DNA of 5,881 nucleotides from Methanobacteriaceae archaeon UBA349 (GTDB taxonomy: Archaea > Methanobacteriota > Methanobacteria > Methanobacteriales > Methanobacteriaceae). Position 1 is the stretch's first letter, and every line of letters begins with the position of its first letter. The translations under genes and the position numbers were made by a program. Location of the stretch: NCBI GenBank assembly GCA_002509745.1, contig DAWK01000027.1, positions 10,788 through 16,668 on the forward strand, given 5' to 3'. Under the pieces are notes generated by a model. It made no database searches, was not told where the DNA came from, and worked only from the letters and a program-made list of their open reading frames with translations. Shown here piece by piece: positions 1 to 5,065 of this stretch.

Positions 1-204
1 AATGGTGTGGGGACGGGAATCCATTATCCGATTCCTATTTACAAGCAGGAACTTTATCAAAACCTTGGATTTAGCGATGAATGTCCTGAGGCCGAAAAAG
101 CAGCTTTGGAAGTACTTTCTATACCAGTACATCCTAGTTTAAAAGTTGAAGATCTGGAAAAAATAGTTCAAGTATTAGAAGATGCTAGTATAAACTTCGA
201 CTAG
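1..204 (+). CDS. DegT/DnrJ/EryC1/StrS family PLP-dependent sugar aminotransferase, C-terminal fragment
   Basis: The reading frame is open from the first base and ends at TAG 202-204, so only the last 67 residues are present and the gene begins outside the window. The segment starting [11 protein letters not shown], followed by an ELYQNLGF stretch and then [17 protein letters not shown], matches the characteristic C-terminal end of DegT-type aminotransferases: the glycine-His-Tyr-Pro-Pro turn, then a helix and an LSIPxHP strand. These enzymes transfer an amino group to nucleotide-linked keto-sugars, for example in surface polysaccharide or N-glycan precursor synthesis in the cytoplasm. The PLP lysine and the substrate-defining parts lie outside the window, so the exact sugar cannot be named. 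The GTG at position 7 is internal, not a start. The family call is strong; the pathway is inference. Confidence 0.9.
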   Translation, partial: NGVGTGIHYPIPIYKQELYQNLGFSDECPEAEKAALEVLSIPVHPSLKVEDLEKIVQVLEDASINFD

Positions 205-219
205 CTTATTCTTTTTATT
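205..219 (+). terminator. Possible T-rich terminator after the aminotransferase gene
   Basis: Directly after the TAG stop the plus strand is pyrimidine-rich, with a T5 run at 212-216. Archaeal intrinsic termination depends mainly on such T tracts without needing a hairpin. The next gene converges on this spot, so the transcript should end here. The assignment rests only on base composition and position. Confidence 0.3.
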
Positions 220-317
220 GAGCTTAATTCAATTCTTATTTAATCTTATTAACCTTATTTAGTTTTATTTTCTCTACTTGAGCTTAATTAATATCATTTA
301 ATCTTATTTATCCTTTT
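218..317. repeat. Imperfect direct repeat in a convergent spacer, unit about 40 bp, period 60 bp
   Basis: TTGAGCTTAATT occurs exactly at 218-229 and again at 278-289, 60 bp apart. Each copy is followed by a second shared block, ATTTAATCTTATT, at 238-250 and 296-308; the distance between the blocks is two bases shorter in the second copy. The repeat lies between the stop codons of two converging genes, in T-rich DNA. It could be a duplicated terminator-like segment or drift in low-complexity sequence. No open frame of note runs through it. Confidence 0.5.
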
Positions 318-355
318 AATAGCTTTTTTAAAATTAATAATTAATTAATAAGTTT

Positions 356-655
356 TCAAAGCTTTTTTTCAACAGATAAGACTTTATCTGCCAGGCCTCT
401 ATTTTTATCTCGCCTATCATCTATTTTTATACTGGTGGAAACTCTATCAGCACCTTTTGCAAAAACAGCTTCATGGGCCACTTCAATTGCTTTAAAAAGC
501 TCTTGAGGATTATTGGATTCTATTTGGGTACCCATACCAGATAAATGGTATTTGATTCCTATTTTATCCAGTGCATCTACTGCGGCAGCAACATAACTGC
601 TTAAACTAGTACTTTCAGTTCCAATAGGGATGATGGTTATTTCTGCAGTAATCAT
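356..655 (-). CDS. MTH1187/YkoF-like thiamine-binding family protein (TIGR00106 type)
   Basis: This is a complete 99-residue protein, with ATG at 655-653 and TGA at 358-356. It matches the small single-domain MTH1187 family, including the P10-IGT13 turn, the MGTQIE motif at 41-46, R71-VST, and KIDDRRDK at 77-84. The family has a ferredoxin-like fold and forms tetramers. The related bacterial YkoF binds thiamine or its pyrimidine precursor HMP. A role as a soluble thiamine or HMP binding protein is therefore known for relatives but only inferred here. No signal peptide or membrane segment is visible. The start lacks a Shine-Dalgarno sequence and sits about 26 nt from a TATA-like element, suggesting a leaderless mRNA. 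It diverges from the tRNA thiolase-like gene across only 35 bp. The family call is firm; the physiological ligand is uncertain. Confidence 0.88.
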   Translation of the reverse strand: MITAEITIIPIGTESTSLSSYVAAAVDALDKIGIKYHLSGMGTQIESNNPQELFKAIEVAHEAVFAKGADRVSTSIKIDDRRDKNRGLADKVLSVEKKL

Positions 656-690
656 GAAATTTTATATGTTTGGCCATAAATATAATTTTT
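656..690. promoter_or_regulatory. Compact divergent promoter with two back-to-back TATA boxes
   Basis: Only 35 bp separate the two divergent ATG codons. On the plus strand, TTTATATG at 661-668, preceded by a GAAAT BRE-like stretch, is centred about 26 nt before the ATG at 691. On the minus strand, a TTATATTTA-type element around 677-686, preceded by an A-rich run, is centred about 26 nt before the ATG ending at 655. That spacing is the usual TATA-to-start-site distance in archaea, so both mRNAs should begin at or next to the start codon. Neither gene has a convincing ribosome binding site, which agrees. The two preinitiation complexes would overlap physically. Confidence 0.6.
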
Positions 691-1572
691 ATGAAATACC
701 TTCAAAAAGATGAATTCAATGCAAACATCAAAAAAAGGATAATGGACCTAATAAACGAATGGGATCTTATTCAAGAAGATGAACTAATTGCTTTGGCCCT
801 TTCTGGAGGAAAAGATAGTGTTTTGACTTTACACATGCTCCATGAGTTACAAGTGAAGCTTGACTTTGAAATGGTGGCCATTGCTGTTGATGAGGGCATT
901 GAGGGTTACCGTAGTCATGGTATGGAAGCTGCACAAAAGAATGCGGATCTACTGGGTGTTAAACTATTAACTAAATCTTTTAAAGAAGAAGCTGGTTTTA
1001 CATTAGATGAGGTTTATTCATTTTTTAAAAGTGCTTGTATGCCCTGTGGCGTTTTTAGAAGAAATATTCTAAATAAAACTGCTTATGAAATAGGTGCATC
1101 AAAAATAGCCACAGGCCATAATCTGGATGATGAAATACAATCATTTTTAATGAGTTTTGCCCGAGCAGATCTGGTGAAGTTTTCTAAATTCGGACCTAAA
1201 CTGGATGTTATTCACCCTAAGCTTATTCCAAGAATTAAACCTTTATGGAATATTCCAGAAAAAGAAGTAGGTATCTGGGCCGTTTTAAATGATATTGAAG
1301 TTCATTTTGATGAATGTCCTTATTCTAATCTTTCTCTACGAGCTAAAACAAAGGATTTTTTAAACCGTGCTGAGTCTAGGGAACCGGGAACCAAAAAAGC
1401 AATATTGGATTCTTTTACCAAGACTTTTATCCAAAAAAGTTCTGCTAAGAATGATATTTCAAAAAAGAGTCTGGCCAATTTAAGTGGATGTCAGAGTTGC
1501 GGTGAACCTTCTTCGGGGGTTATTTGCAAGGCCTGTGAGATGAAAGAAATAATTAAAAATAATATTGCTTGA
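691..1572 (+). CDS. TtuA/NcsA-like tRNA 2-thiolation ATPase (TIGR00269 family PP-loop protein)
   Basis: The 293-residue protein is read from ATG 691. A TTG at 670 is in frame, but the region between carries the TATA box, so 691 is preferred. The ATP-binding PP-loop SGGKDS lies at 38-43. The TGHNLDDE motif is at 141-148. C116 and C119 (CMPC) with C209 (DECPYS) correspond to the three cysteines that bind a [4Fe-4S] cluster in TtuA-type enzymes. A C-terminal zinc ribbon, CxxC-x8-CxxC, uses C267, C270, C279 and C282. The family adenylates a tRNA uridine and inserts sulfur, using a ubiquitin-like or similar sulfur donor. The N-terminal zinc finger usual in the family is absent; the protein begins with a charged helical segment, and the upstream frame closes at a TGA (655-657). 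The target (U34, U54 or another position) cannot be fixed from sequence. A paralogous sulfur-transfer role is possible. Confidence 0.85.
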   Translation: MKYLQKDEFNANIKKRIMDLINEWDLIQEDELIALALSGGKDSVLTLHMLHELQVKLDFEMVAIAVDEGIEGYRSHGMEAAQKNADLLGVKLLTKSFKEEAGFTLDEVYSFFKSACMPCGVFRRNILNKTAYEIGASKIATGHNLDDEIQSFLMSFARADLVKFSKFGPKLDVIHPKLIPRIKPLWNIPEKEVGIWAVLNDIEVHFDECPYSNLSLRAKTKDFLNRAESREPGTKKAILDSFTKTFIQKSSAKNDISKKSLANLSGCQSCGEPSSGVICKACEMKEIIKNNIA

Positions 1573-1580
1573 TTATACAA

Positions 1581-1606
1581 TTTCTATTTGGATTCTATTT
1601 AATTTT
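1581..1606 (+). terminator. Possible T-rich terminator after the thiolase-like gene
   Basis: Just beyond the TGA at 1570-1572 lie two copies of TTCTATTT (1582-1589 and 1593-1600), followed by TTTT. Such T-rich tracts can end archaeal transcription without a hairpin. The facing gene stops at 1667, so the 94-bp spacer 1573-1666 serves two converging transcripts. The minus-strand side shows only T3 and T4 clusters, and I see nothing else in the spacer. Confidence 0.35.
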
Positions 1607-1666
1607 GGAATATTAAATAAATAAAATTAAATAAGAAAGATAATCTGAATGAAATAAATTTAGGAC

Positions 1667-1882
1667 TTATTTTACCTTATCTGCAGTGGTAAAGAATGTT
1701 CCACCATACTTCTCTTCTTGCAGATCTCTAACTTCATCCGAAGCGGTCTGGTAATCTTCTACTTTTTTTATAATACGTCGTGTTTTGACCTTAATGGTTT
1801 TACCACAGACACATTTTCTTGTGGCCACACCTTCTTTGGCGTACATACCACGCCCACAGTCGCAACGGAAAATTAAATACAT
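1667..1882 (-). CDS. Small CxC/CxC zinc-ribbon-like protein, DUF1922 (MTH1184 family)
   Basis: This 71-residue protein runs from ATG 1882-1880 to TAA 1669-1667. It starts with [11 protein letters not shown] and carries two knuckles, C7-D-C9 and C24-V-C26, each followed by glycine, as in a rubredoxin-like or zinc-ribbon metal site. The second half is highly charged and helical ([10 protein letters not shown] at 51-60). Length and sequence match the MTH1184 protein of M. thermautotrophicus, whose solution structure was determined by structural genomics; no function was established as far as I know. It lies 90 bp downstream of traB on the same strand. A TATA-like element in that gap suggests its own promoter, though no clear terminator separates the two genes. 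The metal ligand role is inferred from the cysteine pattern. Nucleic-acid or protein binding would be guesses. Confidence 0.85.
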   Translation of the reverse strand: MYLIFRCDCGRGMYAKEGVATRKCVCGKTIKVKTRRIIKKVEDYQTASDEVRDLQEEKYGGTFFTTADKVK

Positions 1883-1899
1883 TTAAATCGCCATGAATA

Positions 1900-1909
1900 T
1901 ATTTATATT
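1900..1909 (-). promoter_or_regulatory. Probable TATA box for the DUF1922 gene
   Basis: On the minus strand an A-rich stretch leads into AATATAAATAT, centred about 22-24 nt before the ATG ending at 1882. The distance suits a leaderless or nearly leaderless transcript, and there is no Shine-Dalgarno in front of the ATG. The local DNA is so AT-rich that a chance match is possible. The gap 1883-1972 shows no other clear element. Confidence 0.4.
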
Positions 1910-1972
1910 TTTTATTAATATTCTTCCTTTGATTTTAATCAATAATAACATATTTTATTCATTAATTATGTT

Positions 1973-3136
1973 TCATGACCAGCCCAGCAATTTCCCGAAT
2001 ATAGGTAATATAACTTGGGGAATGGTTATAAAACCACCAATCATACAACCTAAATTTGTCCCTACTACTACTAAAAGTACTCTAACTAAGTTATTGGCCC
2101 AATAATCTTTAAGACTTTCTGCTTTAGAAAGATTGTGGAGATCATCTGATCCTACATGTCTTAACTTTGCTTCTACTAATCCAGAAAACCATCCTGCAGC
2201 TAAAAGGGGGTGAAGAATGGTTAGAGGTGCTGCTAAAAATGCCACAACTGCCGATTGTATTTTTGACCCGGATAATAGGGATCCTATTGCAGCAAATCCT
2301 CCTACTATTAAAACAAATTCTAAAAGCCCTGTTTTTATATCAATACCATTAATAAAAGCCAGAAAAAATATCACCACGAAAATTACAGGAATGGAGAACA
2401 AAATGATTTTTCCCAGCGGTATTCTAGACTTCTCAAGCCTTAAAAGATCACTTATAGGTGGCAAATCTTCAGGATTATCTAGATATCTATTCATACCGGG
2501 TTGGTGTCCCGCACCTACCACGGCAATTATATGGTCTTCTTCAATATTCTGAATTTTATGGACCATGAATGCATCTCTTTCATCTACCAAGACTTTATAT
2601 GCTGAAGGAGACATTTCTTTGAAGTATCCCATTATTTCATTTAGAGTATCTGCTTCTTTTAGACTCTCAATGTCGCCTAGTTCTTCATCTTTCTGAAAAA
2701 GAGAAGCTAAGAGTCCAAAGACGAATTTGGCCTTTTCCATGAAACTCATGGCACTCATGGCCCTTTTGAGAGTTAAATTTATATCTCGATCAATAAGTGC
2801 TATTTTAGCTTCAACTTCTTCTGCAGCTTCAATAGCGGCCAGCATCTCCGCTCCAGGTTTAACGCCTAAATCACTACCAATCTTTTTCTGCATATACGTC
2901 AAAAGACCGCTGATAAGGAATAATCCAATATTATCTCCTTTGATGATATCAGATACGGAAATGTCAGTTTTCTCTTCTATACCTGACTTTTCCCGCATTA
3001 GTCTTTGATATCGCCCTGCGTCGAGTTCTATTGCTACGACTTGAGGTTTATCTTCCAGTATAGCATTTTTAACTTCTTCCACACTTTTTTCAGAAACGTG
3101 GGCGGTTCCAATTATTTTTAAGCATTCGCGTATCAT
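1973..3136 (-). CDS. traB: TraB/PrgY family membrane protein
   Basis: This is a complete 387-residue protein from ATG 3136-3134. The N-terminal soluble domain carries the family hallmarks: GTAHVS at 10-15, the strand VVAIELD at 33-39, DRD at 116-118, LVDERDAFM at 183-191, and VGAGHQPGM at 207-215. The GxxH motif and the conserved Glu are the features that group TraB with Tiki-like and GumN proteins as proposed metal-dependent proteases. Four hydrophobic segments follow at about 243-263, 270-290, 294-314 and 350-371, so the domain is tethered to the membrane. The enterococcal relative PrgY limits pheromone activity, but archaeal members have no established role and no pheromone system is visible here. 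There is no signal peptide. The gene is followed 90 bp later by the DUF1922 gene on the same strand. Its upstream side is a long AT-rich region with two candidate promoters. The family call is firm; protease activity is inference. Confidence 0.9.
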   Translation of the reverse strand: MIRECLKIIGTAHVSEKSVEEVKNAILEDKPQVVAIELDAGRYQRLMREKSGIEEKTDISVSDIIKGDNIGLFLISGLLTYMQKKIGSDLGVKPGAEMLAAIEAAEEVEAKIALIDRDINLTLKRAMSAMSFMEKAKFVFGLLASLFQKDEELGDIESLKEADTLNEIMGYFKEMSPSAYKVLVDERDAFMVHKIQNIEEDHIIAVVGAGHQPGMNRYLDNPEDLPPISDLLRLEKSRIPLGKIILFSIPVIFVVIFFLAFINGIDIKTGLLEFVLIVGGFAAIGSLLSGSKIQSAVVAFLAAPLTILHPLLAAGWFSGLVEAKLRHVGSDDLHNLSKAESLKDYWANNLVRVLLVVVGTNLGCMIGGFITIPQVILPIFGKLLGWS

Positions 3137-3157
3137 TAAATTTCACTTGTAATATTT

Positions 3158-3165
3158 AGTTTAAA
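3158..3165 (-). promoter_or_regulatory. Proximal TATA-like element before traB
   Basis: Minus-strand TTTAAACT is centred about 25-26 nt before the traB ATG, the spacing expected for a leaderless transcript. A weak GTGA lies between it and the ATG (minus strand, about 8-11 nt upstream). The element deviates from the TTTATATA consensus, and a stronger TATA box lies about 130 bp further upstream, so which of the two is used is open. Confidence 0.35.
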
Positions 3166-3170
3166 TTAAT

Positions 3171-3221
3171 TATTTTGATTTTCAAGAATTAAATTAAATT
3201 GTATAAATAAAAATCAAAATA
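3171..3221. repeat. Perfect 12-bp inverted repeat in the spacer upstream of traB
   Basis: TATTTTGATTTT at 3171-3182 is the exact reverse complement of AAAATCAAAATA at 3210-3221, with a 27-bp loop. If transcription of traB starts at the distal TATA box, this would form a stem in the 5' leader. If it starts at the proximal box, the repeat lies just upstream of that box and could be a DNA dyad. The arms contain one G-C pair each, so an RNA stem would be weak, and chance is not excluded in such AT-rich DNA. Confidence 0.45.
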
Positions 3222-3254
3222 TTTTTATCAATTTTAATAAATTTAATATGCCGG

Positions 3255-3297
3255 TTAATATACTTAAGCCAGCCAGTATACTAATCTGCTTTATATA
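3255..3297 (-). promoter_or_regulatory. Consensus TATA box with adjacent operator-like dyad, candidate distal traB promoter
   Basis: A full TTTATATA/TATATAAA box lies at 3290-3297. Read on the minus strand it would set a start near 3267. A dyad surrounds that point: TTAATATACT at 3255-3264 and AGTATACTAA at 3275-3284 pair at 9 of 10 positions around a 10-bp centre. The right arm itself contains the palindrome AGTATACT. A dyad over the start site just downstream of a TATA box is a typical position for an archaeal repressor. The element stands out as a G+C-richer island in very AT-rich DNA. The regulator is unknown, and the TATA box could instead fire on the plus strand. Confidence 0.4.
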
Positions 3298-3300
3298 TTG

Positions 3301-3600
3301 TATAAGGTAACTTTTAATTTAATAATAAAAATAATTATTTTAGTATTATTTATATTATTTCTAACTAAACTTCTTTTTCAAATACTGGTTATAATTTAAA
3401 TATTCTTTGGGGTTAATGATTATTATTATATTCATTTAAAAATAAAAACATTTCAAAAAAAATATTCTTAAAATTGTTATAGTATATTATATATATTAAC
3501 TTATTTTTTTATTATAACCTATATTAGTTATATTAAATATATAATAATAACTTAATATAAAATATATATTAAACATATTTTAATATATTTAGTATAACTC
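3301..3600. other. Extremely AT-rich non-coding stretch
   Basis: By hand count this stretch has 33 G or C bases in 300, about 11%, against roughly 40% in a sampled coding line (781-840). It is built of short TATA, TTAA and ATT runs with stops in every frame, a T7 run at 3504-3510 and an A8 run at 3455-3462. I see no gene, tRNA or regular repeat array in it. It separates comB from the traB promoter region and probably acts as spacer and termination zone. Confidence 0.7.
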
Positions 3601-3601
3601 C

Positions 3602-3620
3602 CTAAAAAGAATTTAAAAAT
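3602..3620 (-). terminator. Probable T-tract terminator for comB
   Basis: On the minus strand two T5 runs (plus-strand A5 at 3615-3619 and 3604-3608) follow the comB stop by about 15 to 31 nt. Consecutive T tracts are the main signal for archaeal intrinsic termination. No hairpin is needed or seen. A T8 run further on (plus A8, 3455-3462) could act as a backup. Confidence 0.5.
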
Positions 3621-3634
3621 AAATCAGTAATTAA

Positions 3635-4300
3635 TCAGTATTTTTCAAGTGAATGTTCACGGAATATGGCCACATTATCTGAAATATTTCGTTGCAAGCA
3701 AAACGCAACATCTTTTTTAAATCCTATTTCAATCAATCTCCGTGCCGAACGTGATCTCAAAATATTATATTCCACTAAATCCTTGTCTTGAACCGCCATA
3801 ACTGCGGCCTGAGCATACTCATCTAAATTTTCATTTTGAAGATTTGAAATTATTTCTCCAGCCCCTAAAAAATCTTCAATGGCAAAACGACCTTCTACAC
3901 CAGCCATAACAACTTCTATTTCCTCATTGACCAATTCTTTGGCTGCGGCGGCAACAGCTTGGGCATTAGTAAAACACCCTACCAAAATTTTGGATTTCAT
4001 TCCTTCCATTATGCGCGTTCCATTGCTGGTAGTAAGTACTAGAGTTTCCCCCTTAAGTTTTTGAATTTCAATAGGTGAATTTCCAGCATCAAATCCATCT
4101 AATGTCGCACCTCTACGTTCACCCGCAATTACGGCCTCCTTTTCAGAAGCGATTTTAATAGCTTCTTTGTGATCAACAACCGGAATAACTTTTTTAAAAT
4201 GATTTAAAGCCATTGTAATTGTAGTACTTGCTCTTAAAACATCTACCATTATGGATAAATCATTGGAATTAGATTTTTCTAAGCTTAAACTAACTTTCAT
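3635..4300 (-). CDS. comB: 2-phosphosulfolactate phosphatase ComB (EC 3.1.3.71)
   Basis: This is a complete 221-residue protein from ATG 4300-4298, close to the length of known archaeal ComB (about 226). The family motifs are all present: VDVLRASTT at 19-27, AGERRG at 59-64, GFDAGNSP at 69-76, TTSNGTR at 90-96, [10 protein letters not shown] at 108-117, and [16 protein letters not shown] at 133-148. ComB is a cytosolic Mg-dependent phosphatase that removes phosphate from 2-phosphosulfolactate to give sulfolactate. This is the second step of coenzyme M synthesis from phosphoenolpyruvate and sulfite. comA and comC are not in the window. The gene diverges from the marker 5/marker 7 operon across 123 bp. 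A GTGA lies about 5 nt before the ATG, and a GATATATC element is about 26 nt upstream. The call is very secure. Confidence 0.95.
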   Translation of the reverse strand: MKVSLSLEKSNSNDLSIMVDVLRASTTITMALNHFKKVIPVVDHKEAIKIASEKEAVIAGERRGATLDGFDAGNSPIEIQKLKGETLVLTTSNGTRIMEGMKSKILVGCFTNAQAVAAAAKELVNEEIEVVMAGVEGRFAIEDFLGAGEIISNLQNENLDEYAQAAVMAVQDKDLVEYNILRSRSARRLIEIGFKKDVAFCLQRNISDNVAIFREHSLEKY

Positions 4301-4321
4301 ATTTTCACGACTTTCATATTT

Positions 4322-4329
4322 GATATATC
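4322..4329 (-). promoter_or_regulatory. Probable TATA box for comB
   Basis: GATATATC, within a longer minus-strand TTTAAGATATATC, is centred about 25 nt before the comB ATG, so transcription should start at or very near the start codon. In the other direction the marker operon begins at 4424, so this region is a divergent promoter. A TTTAAATATT stretch at 4340-4349 is a further AT-rich candidate of unclear direction. Confidence 0.5.
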
Positions 4330-4380
4330 TTAAAGATGCTTTAAATATTATGAATCTAACAATATATTAGCTAAAAAAAC

Positions 4381-4419
4381 TATAATTTTTCTATAAGATT
4401 TGATTATATATTTGGGTGA
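4381..4419 (+). promoter_or_regulatory. TATA-like element and Shine-Dalgarno of the marker operon
   Basis: TATAATTT at 4381-4388 would place a start near 4410. GGTGA at 4415-4419 complements the 3' end of archaeal 16S rRNA and lies 4 nt before ATG 4424, which decides that start over the in-frame TTG at 4400. The leader would be short, about 14 nt, but able to carry the binding site, unlike the leaderless promoters elsewhere in the window. Confidence 0.5.
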
Positions 4420-4423
4420 ACTC

Positions 4424-5065
4424 ATGAAGATTGTTACCACTCCCATGTGTGAAGAAATTTTAATAATGGCTGGAATTAATGATTACATGATTAATAAAGA
4501 ACCTGACAAAGAGCAGGCTGACTTTGCAGTTGTTCTATCAGAAACGGAAACTTTTATGGACTCATTAAAGGTAAAATTAAATACATTTTCTCAGATACAT
4601 GAAAGTGTTTTAAAAACGGTAGAAATATTGAATCCCCCCGTATCTAATCAAAATTTAAGTTCAGATTTGTCTAAAAGCATATCTAAAATTTCTCCATGGG
4701 CAGATTCTCAACAGAAAAAAATACTTAGTGAAAATAATAGAAAAATTAAAGTCAAAGTTTATTCACAATTTCTTAAAGATATTATAGAAGACATGGGTTT
4801 CGACGTAGTTGCTGAAAACCCGGATTTTGTAGTTTTTCCAGATTATTTGGAAAATCAAATTAAAAAGGATGAAGAAATTTCGCATAGCAATGCCCAGCGG
4901 GGCCTTTCAAAAAATGCAGAAAATTTCTTTAAAAGCGATAATACTGACATTGATTTTGTAAAATATATTAAAGTTCCTTCACATGGGGATGTTCCCATAA
5001 ATCCTCTAGAAAGGGCCACTATGAGATATAACTTATTGGAGGGAGAATTATGTATGAAACCCTAA
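4424..5065 (+). CDS. Probable methanogenesis marker 5 / DUF2112 family protein
   Basis: This 213-residue protein is read from ATG 4424, chosen because GGTGA precedes it. It begins [18 protein letters not shown] and has a conserved-looking centre, [20 protein letters not shown] at 107-126, then DFVVFPDYL at 134-142. It ends with [19 protein letters not shown] at 185-203 and a terminal CMKP. Cysteines are C9 and C210. No membrane segment or signal peptide is seen. I associate this pattern, and its position directly before marker 7, with the methanogen-restricted marker 5/DUF2112 family. That identification is from memory and context, not a search. Residues 143-177 look like a variable, charged low-complexity insert. 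Its reaction is unknown; a role in MCR maturation or activation is inferred from the operon. The 3' end overlaps the next gene by 16 bp. Confidence 0.65.
   Translation: MKIVTTPMCEEILIMAGINDYMINKEPDKEQADFAVVLSETETFMDSLKVKLNTFSQIHESVLKTVEILNPPVSNQNLSSDLSKSISKISPWADSQQKKILSENNRKIKVKVYSQFLKDIIEDMGFDVVAENPDFVVFPDYLENQIKKDEEISHSNAQRGLSKNAENFFKSDNTDIDFVKYIKVPSHGDVPINPLERATMRYNLLEGELCMKP
5038..5043 (+). promoter_or_regulatory. Strong internal ribosome binding site for marker 7
   Basis: GGAGGG lies inside the end of the upstream gene, with GGAGG 7 nt before ATG 5050. It is the best Shine-Dalgarno in the window. Together with the 16-bp gene overlap it fixes the start and points to translational coupling of the two marker genes. 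Confidence 0.8.

Noticed and set aside
670..690. TTG start giving a seven-residue longer thiolase-like protein
   Set aside because: The extra residues have no family counterpart, and the longer form would leave the TATA box at 661-668 immediately beside the start codon. ATG 691 fits the spacing.
1893..2105. Plus-strand open frame of 70 codons
   Set aside because: It lies over the AT-rich gap and the 3' end of traB on the opposite strand, has no ribosome binding site, and its protein is a low-complexity Ile/Asn/Phe string plus antisense of traB.
2167..3008. Three plus-strand open frames (2167-2352, 2217-2552, 2727-3008)
   Set aside because: All are antisense to traB, whose conserved motifs are clear on the other strand. 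They show no recognisable domain.
3141..3153. Minus-strand TTACAAGTGAAAT, similar to mini-ORB origin repeats (TTACAGTTGAAAT, recalled) beside an AT-rich stretch
   Set aside because: It is a single copy with two mismatches, overlaps the traB start context, and has no cdc6/orc1 gene nearby. A replication origin would need several oriented copies.
3481..3600. Many short TATTAA/ATAATA repeats and a small ATAAC/GTTAT inverted repeat
   Set aside because: At about 8% G+C such matches are expected by chance. There is no regular spacing or unit as in a CRISPR or iteron array.
3879..4064. Plus-strand open frame of 61 codons
   Set aside because: It is antisense to the conserved core of comB and has no supporting motif.
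4400..4423. TTG start giving an eight-residue longer marker 5-like protein
   Set aside because: The GGTGA ribosome binding site lies inside this extension and serves ATG 4424, where the MKIVTTP start seems natural.
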